From: Acidobacteriota bacterium
GTDB taxonomy: Bacteria > Acidobacteriota > Terriglobia > Terriglobales > Acidobacteriaceae
Assembly (NCBI GenBank): GCA_021792135.1
Contig: JAJYVF010000024.1
Span: 19,855-83,854, forward strand
Length of the DNA stretch: 64,000 nt
Reading direction: 5' to 3'
Below the pieces are notes generated by a model, which did no database searches, was not told the DNA's origin, and saw only the letters and a list, made by a program, of their open reading frames with translations. How positions within the stretch are numbered: position 1 is the stretch's first letter; the number at the start of each line of letters is the position of its first letter. Positions 1 through 9,708 of this stretch are shown in pieces. Made by a program: the position numbers and the translations under genes.

Positions 1-522
1 GTAGCCGCGACAAACAGGAACCTGGAGCAGGCCATCAAGTCCGGGGAATTTCGGCAGGATCTTTATTACCGGCTCAATGTTGTCTCGGTGACTGTGCCTC
101 CGTTGCGCGAGCACCGCGACGACATTCCGCTGCTGGCCCTCTTCTTTGCGGCGAAATATGCGGAGAAGAGCAAACGTCCGTTCAAGGGCATCTCGCGCGA
201 GGCGCGAACGCTGCTGATGCATTACAGCTGGCCTGGGAATGTGCGCGAACTGGAGAATGCCATCGAGCATGCCATCGTGCTGGGCCTGACGGAGGAGATT
301 CTGCCCGAAGACCTCCCGACCGCCATCCTCGAGGAAGAGTCCGCCGGGCTGGAGGCGGCCCGGTACCATGCGGTGCTGAATAACACAAAGAAGGAGCTGA
401 TCCTGCGTGCGCTTCGGGAAGCCGATGGAAGTTATCCGGAGGCGGCGCGGCTGCTCGGGATCCATCCGAAGTATCTGCACCGGCTGGTGCGGACCTTGAA
501 CCTGAAATCAAAGATTCGTTAG
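1..522 (+). CDS. Sigma-54-dependent transcriptional activator, C-terminal part (5' end outside window)
   Basis: The reading frame is open from base 1 and has no start in the window, so only the last 173 residues are seen. They hold the distal AAA+ ATPase segment (DLYYRLN, then [14 protein letters not shown], and the [10 protein letters not shown] motif typical of NtrC-family activators) followed by a Fis-type helix-turn-helix at the C-terminus ([20 protein letters not shown]). Such proteins bind upstream enhancer-like sites and use ATP hydrolysis to open sigma-54 promoters. The sensory N-terminal domain and the GAFTGA loop are missing, so the signal and targets cannot be inferred. A 133-base gap separates it from ggt, whose control by it is not shown. 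Confidence 0.93.
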   Translation, partial: VAATNRNLEQAIKSGEFRQDLYYRLNVVSVTVPPLREHRDDIPLLALFFAAKYAEKSKRPFKGISREARTLLMHYSWPGNVRELENAIEHAIVLGLTEEILPEDLPTAILEEESAGLEAARYHAVLNNTKKELILRALREADGSYPEAARLLGIHPKYLHRLVRTLNLKSKIR

Positions 523-655
523 GGGCGGCTGCGCCAGGTCGCGATGCGGCGATGGCCGAGTTTAGACTTAGGGGTCGCGTGAGGCGCGAGCTCTGGGTTA
601 CTTGTTCTGGCCCGGCGCGGAGTCGTAGAAGCGGCCGGCGCTGCGGAGATTGTCG

Positions 656-2353
656 ATGAATTGCAGAGTCCTGAGAGGCCTGGTTTCCCTTTCCCTTGCG
701 GCAGCCCTGGTCTGCCCTGTTGTCGCTGCGGAGGACCCGGCGCGCGAGCAGTCGCGCTCCATGGTGATGACGCAGTACGGAATCGTCGCCACCAGCCAGG
801 CGGTCGCCTCGCAGGCGGGCGCGGCGATCCTGGCCAGGGGCGGGAATGCCGTCGATGCGGCCATCGCGGCGAACGCCGCGCTGGGCGTGATTGAGCCGAT
901 GATGAACGGCGTGGGCGGCGATCTGTTTGCCATTGTCTACGATGCGAAGGCGCACCACCTGTACGGGCTGAATGCGAGCGGCTGGGCTCCGGAGAAGCTG
1001 AGCGTCGAAGCTCTCGCGCAGCGTGGCATAACGCATATGAGGACCATCGACGAGGTGACGGTTCCGGGCGCTGTGGCGGGATGGGATGCGCTGAGAAAAC
1101 GCTGGGGCCGGCTTTCGATGGCAGAGGATCTGGCGCCTGCGATCGCGCTGGCCAAGAACGGGATCGCCGTCACGGAAACGGATGCGGAGAACTGGAAGAC
1201 CTACGGGATGCCGTTCGCAGCAAATCCTGAGTTCGCGAAGGTCTTTCTGCCCGAAGGGCATGCTCCCGCCGCGGGGGATCTGTTCCGGAATCCGGAACTG
1301 GCGGCGACGCTGGGCAGGATTGCCGAGCACGGCCGCGACGGCTTCTACCAGGGCCCGACGGCAGATGCCATTCTGAAGCTGGAGCGGCAGCTCGGCGGCT
1401 TCATGGAGGCCGATGATCTGACGGAGTTCCAGCCGGAATGGGTGGATCCGGTGAGCACCACCTATCACGGCTGGACGGTCTACGAGATGCCGCCGAACGG
1501 GCAGGGCATTGCCGCTCTGCAGATGCTCAACATCATGGAGAACTTTCCCATCCGGGAATGGGGCCACAACAGCCAGAAATCCCTCCACGTGGAAATCGAG
1601 GCGAAGAAGCTGGCCTATGCGGATCTGCAGCATTATGTCGGCGATCCGCATGCGACCCATATCCCGGTTCAGGAACTCATCTCCAAGAGCCTGGCGGCAC
1701 AGCGGGCGAAGCTGATCACCGATAAGGCCGCCTGCAGTGTCCTTCCTTCGAAGCTCAACACCGAACTTTCGCACCTTTCCAGCGACACAACCTATCTGGC
1801 TGTGGTGGACCACGAGGGCGATGAGGTATCGCTGATCCAGAGCAACGCTGGCGCATTTGGAGGCGGTCTGGTCGCTCCCGGGACCGGCTTTCCGCTGCAG
1901 AATCGCGGCGCGGGATTCACGCTGCAGCCGGACAGGCCGAACACGCTGCGCCCGCGTACGCGTCCGCTGCACACGATTATTCCGGGATTCATGCAGAAGG
2001 GCGGCCGCCGGATCGCATTCGGCATCATGGGCGGCTTCAATCAGGCGCAGGCGCACGCGCAGTTTGTCTCGAATATCGTGGATTTCAACATGAATATTCA
2101 GGCTGCTCTCGAAGCGGCACGGTTCACGAAGCGCGATTTCGGCGGCTGCGACGTGTGGATGGAGAACGGCATTGCGCCGGATGTGATCGCAGGGCTGCGC
2201 AGACAGGGTCACATCATTACCGTCTGGCCACGTTACTTCCAGGGAATGGGCAGGGGAAACGCCGTCGAGGTCAACGAGTCTTCACCTGTACACTATGGAG
2301 CGACAGATCCCCGAGCCGATGGAGAGGCAGTCCCGGAGCAGATGCCATTCTGA
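656..2353 (+). CDS. ggt: Gamma-glutamyltranspeptidase (glutathione hydrolase)
   Basis: Predicted periplasmic Ntn-hydrolase that cleaves or transfers the gamma-glutamyl group of glutathione and related peptides. A signal peptide ends near VVAAEDP. GGT motifs include GGNAVDAAIAANA near residue 65 and MNGVGGD. The precursor should self-cleave before Thr378 in SSDTTYLAVVD, which gives the small subunit. The usual TTH is TTY here. GAFGGG and a RPLHTIIPG stretch follow as in the family. ATG at 656 has GGAG seven bases upstream; an in-frame TTG at 650 would add two residues. Length (565 residues) is normal. The next gene starts 69 bases downstream on the same strand. Confidence 0.93.
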   Translation: MNCRVLRGLVSLSLAAALVCPVVAAEDPAREQSRSMVMTQYGIVATSQAVASQAGAAILARGGNAVDAAIAANAALGVIEPMMNGVGGDLFAIVYDAKAHHLYGLNASGWAPEKLSVEALAQRGITHMRTIDEVTVPGAVAGWDALRKRWGRLSMAEDLAPAIALAKNGIAVTETDAENWKTYGMPFAANPEFAKVFLPEGHAPAAGDLFRNPELAATLGRIAEHGRDGFYQGPTADAILKLERQLGGFMEADDLTEFQPEWVDPVSTTYHGWTVYEMPPNGQGIAALQMLNIMENFPIREWGHNSQKSLHVEIEAKKLAYADLQHYVGDPHATHIPVQELISKSLAAQRAKLITDKAACSVLPSKLNTELSHLSSDTTYLAVVDHEGDEVSLIQSNAGAFGGGLVAPGTGFPLQNRGAGFTLQPDRPNTLRPRTRPLHTIIPGFMQKGGRRIAFGIMGGFNQAQAHAQFVSNIVDFNMNIQAALEAARFTKRDFGGCDVWMENGIAPDVIAGLRRQGHIITVWPRYFQGMGRGNAVEVNESSPVHYGATDPRADGEAVPEQMPF

Positions 2354-2422
2354 CGGGGAAGGGTCGAACAGAACAGCGCTCCGGCAAAGGCGCATTCGAG
2401 GATTCATTCTGAAGGGGTCACC

Positions 2423-3418
2423 ATGCAGAGGAGAGAATTTCTGGCGGGCGCATTCAGCGCGACCATGATGGGGGCTGCCGCGTATGCGGGCGCTGTTCCT
2501 GCGGGATCGGGTGCGAGTTCGGCCGATCCGGGTTCACCAACCGGGCAGGAAGAGCAGGGAATTCCCGGCGTAAAGCCGATGGCAGTCGGTCTTCTGATTC
2601 AGCCTGCCAATGGGCCGGAAGAAGCCATCGCGCGGGTGCATGAGCTGGGCATGTCCAACTGCTTTCTGTCTCTGGATGGCTATCTGGGGCGGTATTCCAG
2701 ATCGCTGGCTGAGCAGATCGGCGGTCTTCTGGACAAATACCAGGTAGTGGCGACCGCGGCGGAGGTAGTCGGTCCCGGCCCGCTGGTGTGGGATTTCCTG
2801 CACGGGCCTGCGACCATCGGCCTGGTGCCGCGCGCAACCCGCAGGGCGAGGATGGATGCTCTGAAGCAGACCTCGGATTTCGCCGCCCAGCTGAAGATTC
2901 GCCAGGTGCAGACCCACTGCGGCTTCCTGCCGGAAAACCCAGCCGATCCGTTATACGACGAAGCGGTTCTGGCCATTCGCGAGGTGGCTCAGCACTGCGC
3001 TGGCAACGGGCAGATGTTTCTGATGGAAACCGGCCAGGAAACGCCGACGACGATGTCGCGGGCGATTCTGGACGTGAACCAGCCCAACCTCGGCGTCGGC
3101 CTCGACACCGCGAATCTGATCCTCTACGGCAAGGCGAATCCGGTGGATGCCGTTGATATCATCGGAACTCATGTGCGAAGCATTCATGCCAAGGACGGAA
3201 GGTGGCCTACGGACCCGATGAAACTTGGCGAGGAGGTCCTGATCGGCAAGGGGCTGGTCAATTTCCAGCAGGTTTTCACCAGGCTGCATCGCCTCGGCTA
3301 CAGGGGCGCGGTCACGATTGAGCGTGAAATTTCAGGCCCGCAGCAGATTGCGGATGTTAAGGTCGAGAAAGTCTATCTCGATCGAGTTATCTCTCGCGTG
3401 CATTCAGAACAGGTATAA
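2423..3418 (+). CDS. Tat-exported sugar phosphate isomerase/epimerase-like TIM-barrel protein
   Basis: A 331-residue protein with a twin-arginine signal (QRREFLAGAF, hydrophobic stretch, then AYAGA). The body resembles the xylose-isomerase-like TIM barrel (AP endonuclease 2 superfamily), with candidate metal-site residues in MFLMETGQE, GVGLDTANL and HVRSIHAKDGRW. Substrate is unknown. ATG at 2423 has AAGGGG eight bases upstream. It lies 11 bases before a Gfo/Idh oxidoreductase that also has a Tat signal, so both probably act in the periplasm on the same sugar or cyclitol; this pairing is common in soil bacteria but the reaction is inference. Confidence 0.87.
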   Translation: MQRREFLAGAFSATMMGAAAYAGAVPAGSGASSADPGSPTGQEEQGIPGVKPMAVGLLIQPANGPEEAIARVHELGMSNCFLSLDGYLGRYSRSLAEQIGGLLDKYQVVATAAEVVGPGPLVWDFLHGPATIGLVPRATRRARMDALKQTSDFAAQLKIRQVQTHCGFLPENPADPLYDEAVLAIREVAQHCAGNGQMFLMETGQETPTTMSRAILDVNQPNLGVGLDTANLILYGKANPVDAVDIIGTHVRSIHAKDGRWPTDPMKLGEEVLIGKGLVNFQQVFTRLHRLGYRGAVTIEREISGPQQIADVKVEKVYLDRVISRVHSEQV

Positions 3419-3429
3419 GGGATCATTCA

Positions 3430-4707
3430 TTGGCTATGGATAGAAGAGAGTTCATCGGCGGCGCTGCCGCATCGGGTGTGATGTTACTCAAATCGCGCAC
3501 GGCCTTTGGTTCGCAGGCCAATTCCGCTGTGCGGCTCGGGCTGCTGGGTTGCGGCAGTCGCGGGACGTCGGTCGCTACGTCGTTTGCGAAAAACACTTCG
3601 GCGCGCATTGTGGCGCTCGCGGATATCTTTCCGGACCAACTGGCCACAGCCAAAGCTCACTTCGACCAGGTGAACAGCTCGCTGGGCGTTCCGGCCATCG
3701 ATCCGAAGCTGATGTTCCGCGGCTACCGGGCCTTCGAGGAACTGGCTGCCTCGCCCGACGTCGATGCGATCCAGATTTCGACACCGCCGTGGTTCCATGT
3801 GCAGCACCTGGACGCGGTGGTGGAGGCCGGCAAGCATGCCTACTGCGAGAAACCGCTGGGCGTGGACGTTGCCCAGGCGAAACAGGCGCTGGAGATCGGG
3901 AAGCGCGCGCAGGGACGGCTCAGCCTGGACGTTGGATTTGAGGTTCGCAGCGCGCCTCCGATTGCCGAAGCGATCCGGCGCATTCATGCCGGCGACATCG
4001 GCAAGGTGGTCTGCATCGCCGCGCACTACAACGCCCCGGCCGCGGTGAGTCACAGCGGGACCAACTGGTCGGCGGATGAATTTCGCCTGCGCAACTGGCT
4101 GTGGGACCGCGTGCTTTCCGGCGACATCATCGTGGAGCAGAACATCCACGTGATCGACCTCTGCAACTGGATTATCGGCAGCCATCCGCTGAAGGCATCG
4201 GCTACCGGCGGACGGAATGTTATCACCCACCAGGGAGATACCTGGGATAACTACCAGGTCATCTACACCTATCCCGGAGATGTCCATGTGAGCTTCTCCT
4301 CGACGCAGTGGGGAGGAGGGAGCTGGTTCGACGTGACAGAGCGCATCTTCGGAGCGACGGGCATTGCGGAAGCGCCGTACTCGGGTCCGGTGCGCATCAT
4401 CGGCGCAAATGCGTGGTCCTGGCAGGGGAATGCTCCTGCCGCGCCGGGTGCGCCGGCTGCAGGCTTTGCCGCGAACGGAGCCTTCAGCGATAACCTGGAG
4501 TTTGCCGACCGCGAAAAGGACCGCGGATTCATCGAAAGCATCACCTCCGGCAATTTCCATAACCAGGCGGAAGCAGGCGCCGAGAGCGCAGTGAGCGCCA
4601 TGCTGGGACGGATGGCCGGGCAGCGCGGCCATGAAGTGAGCTGGGATGAGCAGATGCAGCATCCTGAGGTCTACACCCTGAACATGAACATGGCCCAGTT
4701 CACGTAA
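3430..4707 (+). CDS. Tat-exported Gfo/Idh/MocA family oxidoreductase
   Basis: A 425-residue protein with a Tat signal (MDRREFIGGAAASG) and an N-terminal Rossmann fold: VRLGLLGCGSRG binds NAD(P), and the family motif around CEKPLGVD supplies the conserved EKP lysine. The C-terminal Gfo/Idh alpha/beta domain follows. Tat export would allow a cofactor-loaded enzyme to reach the periplasm. Start: TTG at 3430 has AAGGGA eight bases upstream, overlapping the previous stop; ATG at 3436 is the alternative. Substrate is unknown. Tat-exported members of this superfamily include GH109 N-acetylgalactosaminidases, but I see nothing that settles that assignment. Confidence 0.88.
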   Translation: MAMDRREFIGGAAASGVMLLKSRTAFGSQANSAVRLGLLGCGSRGTSVATSFAKNTSARIVALADIFPDQLATAKAHFDQVNSSLGVPAIDPKLMFRGYRAFEELAASPDVDAIQISTPPWFHVQHLDAVVEAGKHAYCEKPLGVDVAQAKQALEIGKRAQGRLSLDVGFEVRSAPPIAEAIRRIHAGDIGKVVCIAAHYNAPAAVSHSGTNWSADEFRLRNWLWDRVLSGDIIVEQNIHVIDLCNWIIGSHPLKASATGGRNVITHQGDTWDNYQVIYTYPGDVHVSFSSTQWGGGSWFDVTERIFGATGIAEAPYSGPVRIIGANAWSWQGNAPAAPGAPAAGFAANGAFSDNLEFADREKDRGFIESITSGNFHNQAEAGAESAVSAMLGRMAGQRGHEVSWDEQMQHPEVYTLNMNMAQFT

Positions 4708-4790
4708 CCTCACAATTCGGCACTCCTCCGCGCGCTGTGGCAATCTGGTAGCCTTGGGGCGCGGCTCTGCGCCGCAGCGAGGAGACGGCT

Positions 4791-5396
4791 ATGCGTGTAT
4801 GCGGCCTTGTAGGGTTGGGATTGTGTCTGGCGCTGACCGGGCCAGCGGCTCTGAATGCACATGCGGCAGCGGCGGCGAGGGCTGCCACGCAGACATCCGG
4901 ACAGGCGGCGCAGGTGCCTCCTGCCGAGTCTTTGAATGGGCTCCTCACGATGATGGAGCACGAGGTGGTTGGGGCGGCGGATGCCATGCCGGCAGAGAAA
5001 TACGACTTCGCGCCGGCGACCAGCATGGGACTGTATACCGGAGTGCGCAGTTTCAGCGCGCAGGTGAAGCACCTGGCCGAATCCAATTATGAATTCTTCG
5101 CCCCCTGGGGCGGACCTGGTGCGGTCGATCCCAAGACCATCGAGGCGCTCAAGACCAAGGATCAAATCATGGAGGCGCTTCGGGTTTCCTACGCTTACGC
5201 GCACCATGCGATCAACACCATCACGCCGGAGAACGCGTTCGAGGCTCTGCCCGGACCGCCGCAGAGGAAGATGACGCGGGTGTCGATGGCGGCTTTTGGT
5301 ATGGCGCATTCGATGGATCACTACGGGCAGCTCGTCGAGTATCTGCGGATGAACGGCATTGTGCCGCCCGCCAGCCGCCACACAGGTCGAAGGTAG
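4791..5396 (+). CDS. Secreted DinB-like four-helix protein
   Basis: A 201-residue protein with a signal peptide (VCGLVGLGLCLALTGPAAL, cleavage probably after an Ala around residue 25). The mature part is helical and has the DinB-fold pattern of spaced histidines: VKHLAESNYEFF, YAHHAINTI and AHSMDHYGQLVEYLRMNGIVPP. DinB-family proteins often bind a divalent metal through three such histidines; some are thiol transferases, most are uncharacterised. ATG at 4791 follows GAGGAG. A GCGGC-TCTGC-GCCGC hairpin lies just upstream. The gene stands alone between the Gfo/Idh and acylase genes. Confidence 0.8.
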   Translation: MRVCGLVGLGLCLALTGPAALNAHAAAAARAATQTSGQAAQVPPAESLNGLLTMMEHEVVGAADAMPAEKYDFAPATSMGLYTGVRSFSAQVKHLAESNYEFFAPWGGPGAVDPKTIEALKTKDQIMEALRVSYAYAHHAINTITPENAFEALPGPPQRKMTRVSMAAFGMAHSMDHYGQLVEYLRMNGIVPPASRHTGRR

Positions 5397-5476
5397 GGAG
5401 GCGGAGTCGGATGTGAATTCATCGGCTGGATCCGAGCTTCCGCGTAACCTGGCTGTGTCTGAGACAATGAAGCCGG

Positions 5477-7915
5477 ATGACTCTCGGACGCAGCGTGGAA
5501 GTCGAGGAGGAGCGCACCCATCCGGTACTGCGGGTGTTATCCATCCTGCTGCTACTCGCTGTGCTCGTTGCGGCCGGCGCAGTTTTCGGCATGGCGGTGT
5601 GGCTCAAACATGCGATGCGCGCCTCTCTGCCGCAGCTCGACGGAATCATTCCGGTGTCGGGACTGAGCGCGCCGGTGACGGTGCGGCGCGATCAGCATGG
5701 GGTTCCCCACATCGAAGCGGCGAACCTCGACGATTTACTCTTTGCACAGGGGTACATCACGGCGCAGGACCGCCTGTGGGAGATGGATATGGCCCGCCGA
5801 ATGGCGGCGGGCAACGCGGCGGAGATCCTGGGCCCGCGGCTGGTGGAGCACGATCGGGTGCAGCGCGTGCTGGCCATGCGGGCAACGGCGGAACGGCTCA
5901 CGGCGACTCTTGACGATCGCGACCGCCGCTACTTCGACGATTACGCACGCGGCGTCAATGCCTTCATTGGCGAGAATCAGGACCACCTGCCCGCAGAGTT
6001 TCGGCTGCTGATGTACCGGCCGCGGCCGTGGCAGCCGGTCGATTCCATGCTGGTGGCCATGAGCATGGTTCAGATGCTGGACGAACACTGGCCGGAGAAG
6101 CTGGCGCGCGAGCGGATCACCGCCCGTCTGGGGCCGACTCTGGCGGCGGATCTGTATCCCACCGGCTCCTGGCGCGATCGACCTCCGATTGCAACCGAAC
6201 CACCGATTACAGCGCCAGGCCAGACCATCCCGGATATTCCCCTGGACGAGTCGCAGATCGGTATTCTTCAGGATGACCTGCTGCATCTCGATCGGGTCAT
6301 CGGCGTGAGGGGAGTGGATTGCCTGGGGTGCACGCCGGGGTCGAACGAATGGGCCGTCGCCGGCTCGCGAACCGCCAGCGGAAAGGCCATGCTCTCGAAT
6401 GACATGCATCTGCGGCATCAGATTCCGAATATCTGGTACATGAGCGGCCTGAGAGCGCCTGGGTTTCACGCTGCCGGCGTCACCGTTCCTGGGATCCCAC
6501 TCATCATTGCCGGGCATAACGAGCATGTTGCGTGGGGATTCACGGCGCTCTACGGCGATACGCAGGATATCTATGTGGAGCGGGTGAACGCGCAGGATCA
6601 GTACCAGGGGCCGGACGGTACATGGCGTCCGATCGAACACGACCGGGAGACGATTCGGGTTCGCGGCGGCCATGATGTGACCGTGGATGTGGAGCGCACC
6701 GGTCATGGCGTGGTGATTACCCCGCTCATTCCTGGCGAGAGGCGCACTCTGGCGCTGAAATGGACGGTCTACGATCCGAAGGTGGCTGGCATGCCGCTGC
6801 TCGACATGGACACGGCGGCGAACTGGACGGATTTTCGCAACGCCCTGCGGGAGTGGTGGGGACCTACGCAGAATGTCGTCTATGCCGACGACCAGGGGCA
6901 TATCGGGTATCAGGCGGTGGGCGATATTCCGTATAGGCCCAACGGGCTTTCCGGCGTTCCCATTTCCGATCAGCAGCACGAGTGGCAGGGATTCATTTCC
7001 TTCGATCAGCTTCCCTCGGCCTTCGATCCTCCCGGGGGCATTCTGGCGACGGCGAATGCGCGCGTGACGCCAGACGACTACCCGACTCCGCTCACTTTGG
7101 AGTGGGCCGATCCCTACCGCAACGAGCGTATCTGGAAGTGGATCGAGCCGAAGGACAAGTTGACCCCGCAGGACATGCTGACGCTGCAGACGGATGTGTA
7201 TTCGGAGCTGGACCAGGAGATCGCGCAGCGGCTGGCTTATGGAATCGATCATGCAGGCCATGTGGATGCGCGGCTGCGTCAGGCGGCCGATCTGCTGCGG
7301 TCCTGGAACGGCGAGGTGGGTATCAATTCGGCCCCGGCAGCCATTGTTGCCGCGGCCAGAGCGGTCTTCCTTCCTATGCTGCTGCGGCCGAAACTGGGGA
7401 ATGACTGGAGGCTGTACAGGTGGGCCGAGAGCCTTTTTGCGGGCGAGCAGATCCTGATGAACGAGCCCGTCGCATGGTTGCCGAAGCAGTATGCCAGCTG
7501 GGACGATTTCCTGGCCGACATGGTCCGGCAGGGGCTCGAGCGAGCGCACGCACCGGCGAATCTGGCGCAGTGGCGCTACGGCTATGCGCATCCGGTGGAG
7601 CTGGAGCACCCCATCTTCGGCCTGCTGCCCTGGTTCAAAAAGTGGACAGGAACCGGCGCGCAGCCGCAGTCCGGCGACACGACGACGGTGAAACAGGTCG
7701 GCCGCACCTTCGGGCCGTCACAGCGATTCACGATTGACTGGAACAACGTGGACGGGGCAACGGAGAACATCGTGATGGGAGAATCGGGCGATCCGCTGGG
7801 AGCGTATTATCGCGATCAGTGGCCGTACTGGTATGACGGCAGGACCTTTGCGATGCCATTTACCAACCAGGCTGTGAATGCAGCCACGAGTCATACTCTG
7901 CGGCTGGAGCCGTGA
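5477..7915 (+). CDS. Penicillin acylase family protein (Ntn hydrolase)
   Basis: An 812-residue precursor of the S45 family. After an N-terminal membrane/signal segment (residues 17-37) the alpha chain contains the RRDQHGVPHIEA and AQDRLWEMDMARRMAAG blocks. The predicted autocatalytic cut is before Ser289 in TPGSNEWAV, which becomes the N-terminal nucleophile of the beta chain. NDMHL, a GHNEHVAWGFT block and the C-terminal HTLRLEP complete the fold. Members hydrolyse amide bonds of penicillins or of acyl-homoserine lactones and other N-acyl compounds; the substrate here is unknown. The stop overlaps the GTG of the next gene (GTGA), implying coupled translation. Confidence 0.92.
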   Translation: MTLGRSVEVEEERTHPVLRVLSILLLLAVLVAAGAVFGMAVWLKHAMRASLPQLDGIIPVSGLSAPVTVRRDQHGVPHIEAANLDDLLFAQGYITAQDRLWEMDMARRMAAGNAAEILGPRLVEHDRVQRVLAMRATAERLTATLDDRDRRYFDDYARGVNAFIGENQDHLPAEFRLLMYRPRPWQPVDSMLVAMSMVQMLDEHWPEKLARERITARLGPTLAADLYPTGSWRDRPPIATEPPITAPGQTIPDIPLDESQIGILQDDLLHLDRVIGVRGVDCLGCTPGSNEWAVAGSRTASGKAMLSNDMHLRHQIPNIWYMSGLRAPGFHAAGVTVPGIPLIIAGHNEHVAWGFTALYGDTQDIYVERVNAQDQYQGPDGTWRPIEHDRETIRVRGGHDVTVDVERTGHGVVITPLIPGERRTLALKWTVYDPKVAGMPLLDMDTAANWTDFRNALREWWGPTQNVVYADDQGHIGYQAVGDIPYRPNGLSGVPISDQQHEWQGFISFDQLPSAFDPPGGILATANARVTPDDYPTPLTLEWADPYRNERIWKWIEPKDKLTPQDMLTLQTDVYSELDQEIAQRLAYGIDHAGHVDARLRQAADLLRSWNGEVGINSAPAAIVAAARAVFLPMLLRPKLGNDWRLYRWAESLFAGEQILMNEPVAWLPKQYASWDDFLADMVRQGLERAHAPANLAQWRYGYAHPVELEHPIFGLLPWFKKWTGTGAQPQSGDTTTVKQVGRTFGPSQRFTIDWNNVDGATENIVMGESGDPLGAYYRDQWPYWYDGRTFAMPFTNQAVNAATSHTLRLEP

Positions 7916-9708
7916 GACCCCTGCTTGCCACATCGAGCGCCGATGTGGGAACCTGGTTCGGGGGCAAGCTCCTGCTCCTGGTGGTAGCGACTATCGCCGT
8001 GCTTCCGCTGGCTCTGCGCGGTACCTCGTGCGGCCAGGACTTCGATTTTCACCTGCAGAACTGGCTGGAGGTGACTCGAAGCTGGCATCAGGGCGTGCTG
8101 TACCCGCACTGGGCGGCCTCAGCCAATTACGGCGCCGGGGAGCCGCGGTTTATCTTCTATCCACCCCTGGCGTGGATGCTCGGGGCGTCGCTGGGCACGG
8201 TCTTGCCGTGGAGCTGGACCCCGTTCGCGTTCGCATTTCTGGCTCTGCTCGGCGCAGGCTGGAGCTTCCAGGCGATGGCTCGTGAGTGGGTGACCGATGA
8301 GGCCGCGACGGCCGGCGCCTGCCTTTATGTGGTGAACCCGTACCTGCTGTTTGTCCTGTACGAACGCTCAGCCCTCGCGGAGCTGCTGGCGGCGAGCTGG
8401 ATTCCACTGCTTGTGCTCTGCGGGCTGAGGAAGAAGGCGGCCCTGGTCCAGCTGGCCCTGGCTCTTGCGGCCATCTGGCTGACAAATGCTCCCGCGGCGG
8501 TCATCGGCTGCTACATGCTGGCTGGGCTGGTCGCGGTGGACGCTCTGCAGCAGAGGGATTGGGCGCTGGTGCGGCGGGCTGCAATCGCTGTCCCTCTGGG
8601 GCTGGGGCTGGCAGCGTTCTGGCTGGTGCCGGCGCTCTTTGAGCAGCGCTGGGTGCAAATCGGGCGCGCCATCGGGCCGCTGATGCGTGTCGAGGACAGC
8701 TTTCTCTTTGAGCCTGTGAAATGGCCGGGCAAGTTCCCTCCCACCTCCGACGAGATCCTGGCGACCGCTTACCACAATCTGGTGCTCCATACGGCTTCCT
8801 GGATTGTGGTGTCGCTGGTCCTGGCTGCAGCACTCGCGGCCTGGCTCTCTTATCGCAGGCGCAGCGTTTTGTGGGTACCGCTGGTGGTGGTGGGTGCAGC
8901 AATCGCCGTGCTGCAGCTTCGCTGGAGTGACCTGATTTGGCGCATCACGCCCGAGCTCAGGTACCTGCAGTTTCCCTGGCGATGGATGCTGGCTCTGGGC
9001 ATGATTGCAGCAGCTCTGGCGGGGCTCGCGCTCGAGACTGGGGCGCGGGGGCGGTCCTCGCTGTCCGGGCCGCGTGGCCGCATGCTCGGCAGGTGGTTCG
9101 GCCGAGTCGCCGTTCTGATGCTCGCTCTCGGGCTGACGGCGTTCGCGGCCCTCCACTTCTGGCAGCCCTGCGACGAAGAAGATAACGTGCAGGCGCAGAT
9201 CGCGACCCTGCATACAACTGGATTCGAAGGGACAGACGAGTACACGCCCCTGGGCGGCAGCAATGACGATCTGGACGACATGATGTCGGATCGGGACGAG
9301 ATGATCGCCCCGGTGACCCTGCTGGAAACTGATGCGACCCTGGACAGCGACCTGTTCGCGGACGATTCCTCTGAGCCACACACTGCGCCGGGGCATGTGG
9401 AACTCCAGGATTGGGACACCGAGCACATGACGGCGGTAGTCACCACTCCTGGATCTGAACTGGCGCTGCTTCGTCTGATGGATTACCCCGGCTGGCGCAT
9501 CCGGCTGAACGGCTCCGCCGTTCGGATGCGTCACATGGATGGGCTCCCGGTGGTCCCGCTCGCCGCCGGCGTTAATCGGATCGATATCCGCTGGATTACG
9601 ACCGGCGACGTATGGGCCGGGCGGGGACTCTCGATAGCCGCCCTGGCGATTACACTGGCACTCAGCAGGAGAGAAAGGCGAAAAATACGCGCAGTTCCGA
9701 TACCATGA
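7912..9708 (+). CDS. Large polytopic membrane protein (6-pyruvoyl-tetrahydropterin-synthase-related / GT-C-like)
   Basis: A 598-residue protein with about 10-12 hydrophobic segments in the first 420 residues, an extracytoplasmic acidic stretch (about residues 440-490, rich in Asp and Glu), then a beta-rich tail (LLRLMDYPGWRIRLNG) and a last membrane helix. The layout, with early DFHLQNW and YPHWAASANYG in the first loop, matches membrane proteins annotated as PTPS-related and resembles GT-C glycosyltransferases that use lipid-linked sugars. No activity is proven. GTG at 7912 overlaps the acylase stop, and its own stop overlaps the ispA ATG (ATGA), so the three genes form one coupled unit. Confidence 0.8.
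   Translation: MRPLLATSSADVGTWFGGKLLLLVVATIAVLPLALRGTSCGQDFDFHLQNWLEVTRSWHQGVLYPHWAASANYGAGEPRFIFYPPLAWMLGASLGTVLPWSWTPFAFAFLALLGAGWSFQAMAREWVTDEAATAGACLYVVNPYLLFVLYERSALAELLAASWIPLLVLCGLRKKAALVQLALALAAIWLTNAPAAVIGCYMLAGLVAVDALQQRDWALVRRAAIAVPLGLGLAAFWLVPALFEQRWVQIGRAIGPLMRVEDSFLFEPVKWPGKFPPTSDEILATAYHNLVLHTASWIVVSLVLAAALAAWLSYRRRSVLWVPLVVVGAAIAVLQLRWSDLIWRITPELRYLQFPWRWMLALGMIAAALAGLALETGARGRSSLSGPRGRMLGRWFGRVAVLMLALGLTAFAALHFWQPCDEEDNVQAQIATLHTTGFEGTDEYTPLGGSNDDLDDMMSDRDEMIAPVTLLETDATLDSDLFADDSSEPHTAPGHVELQDWDTEHMTAVVTTPGSELALLRLMDYPGWRIRLNGSAVRMRHMDGLPVVPLAAGVNRIDIRWITTGDVWAGRGLSIAALAITLALSRRERRKIRAVPIP

Noticed and set aside
182..2212. 676-residue minus-strand frame
   Set aside because: Antisense to the sigma-54 activator and ggt, both of which have clear motifs.
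3430..4707. Assignment of the Gfo/Idh protein as a GH109 N-acetylgalactosaminidase linked to agaS and GH27
   Set aside because: The genes are 56 kb apart and the diagnostic GH109 residues cannot be confirmed by eye.
5735..7609. 624-residue minus-strand frame
   Set aside because: Shadow of the penicillin acylase gene; no start signal or family pattern.
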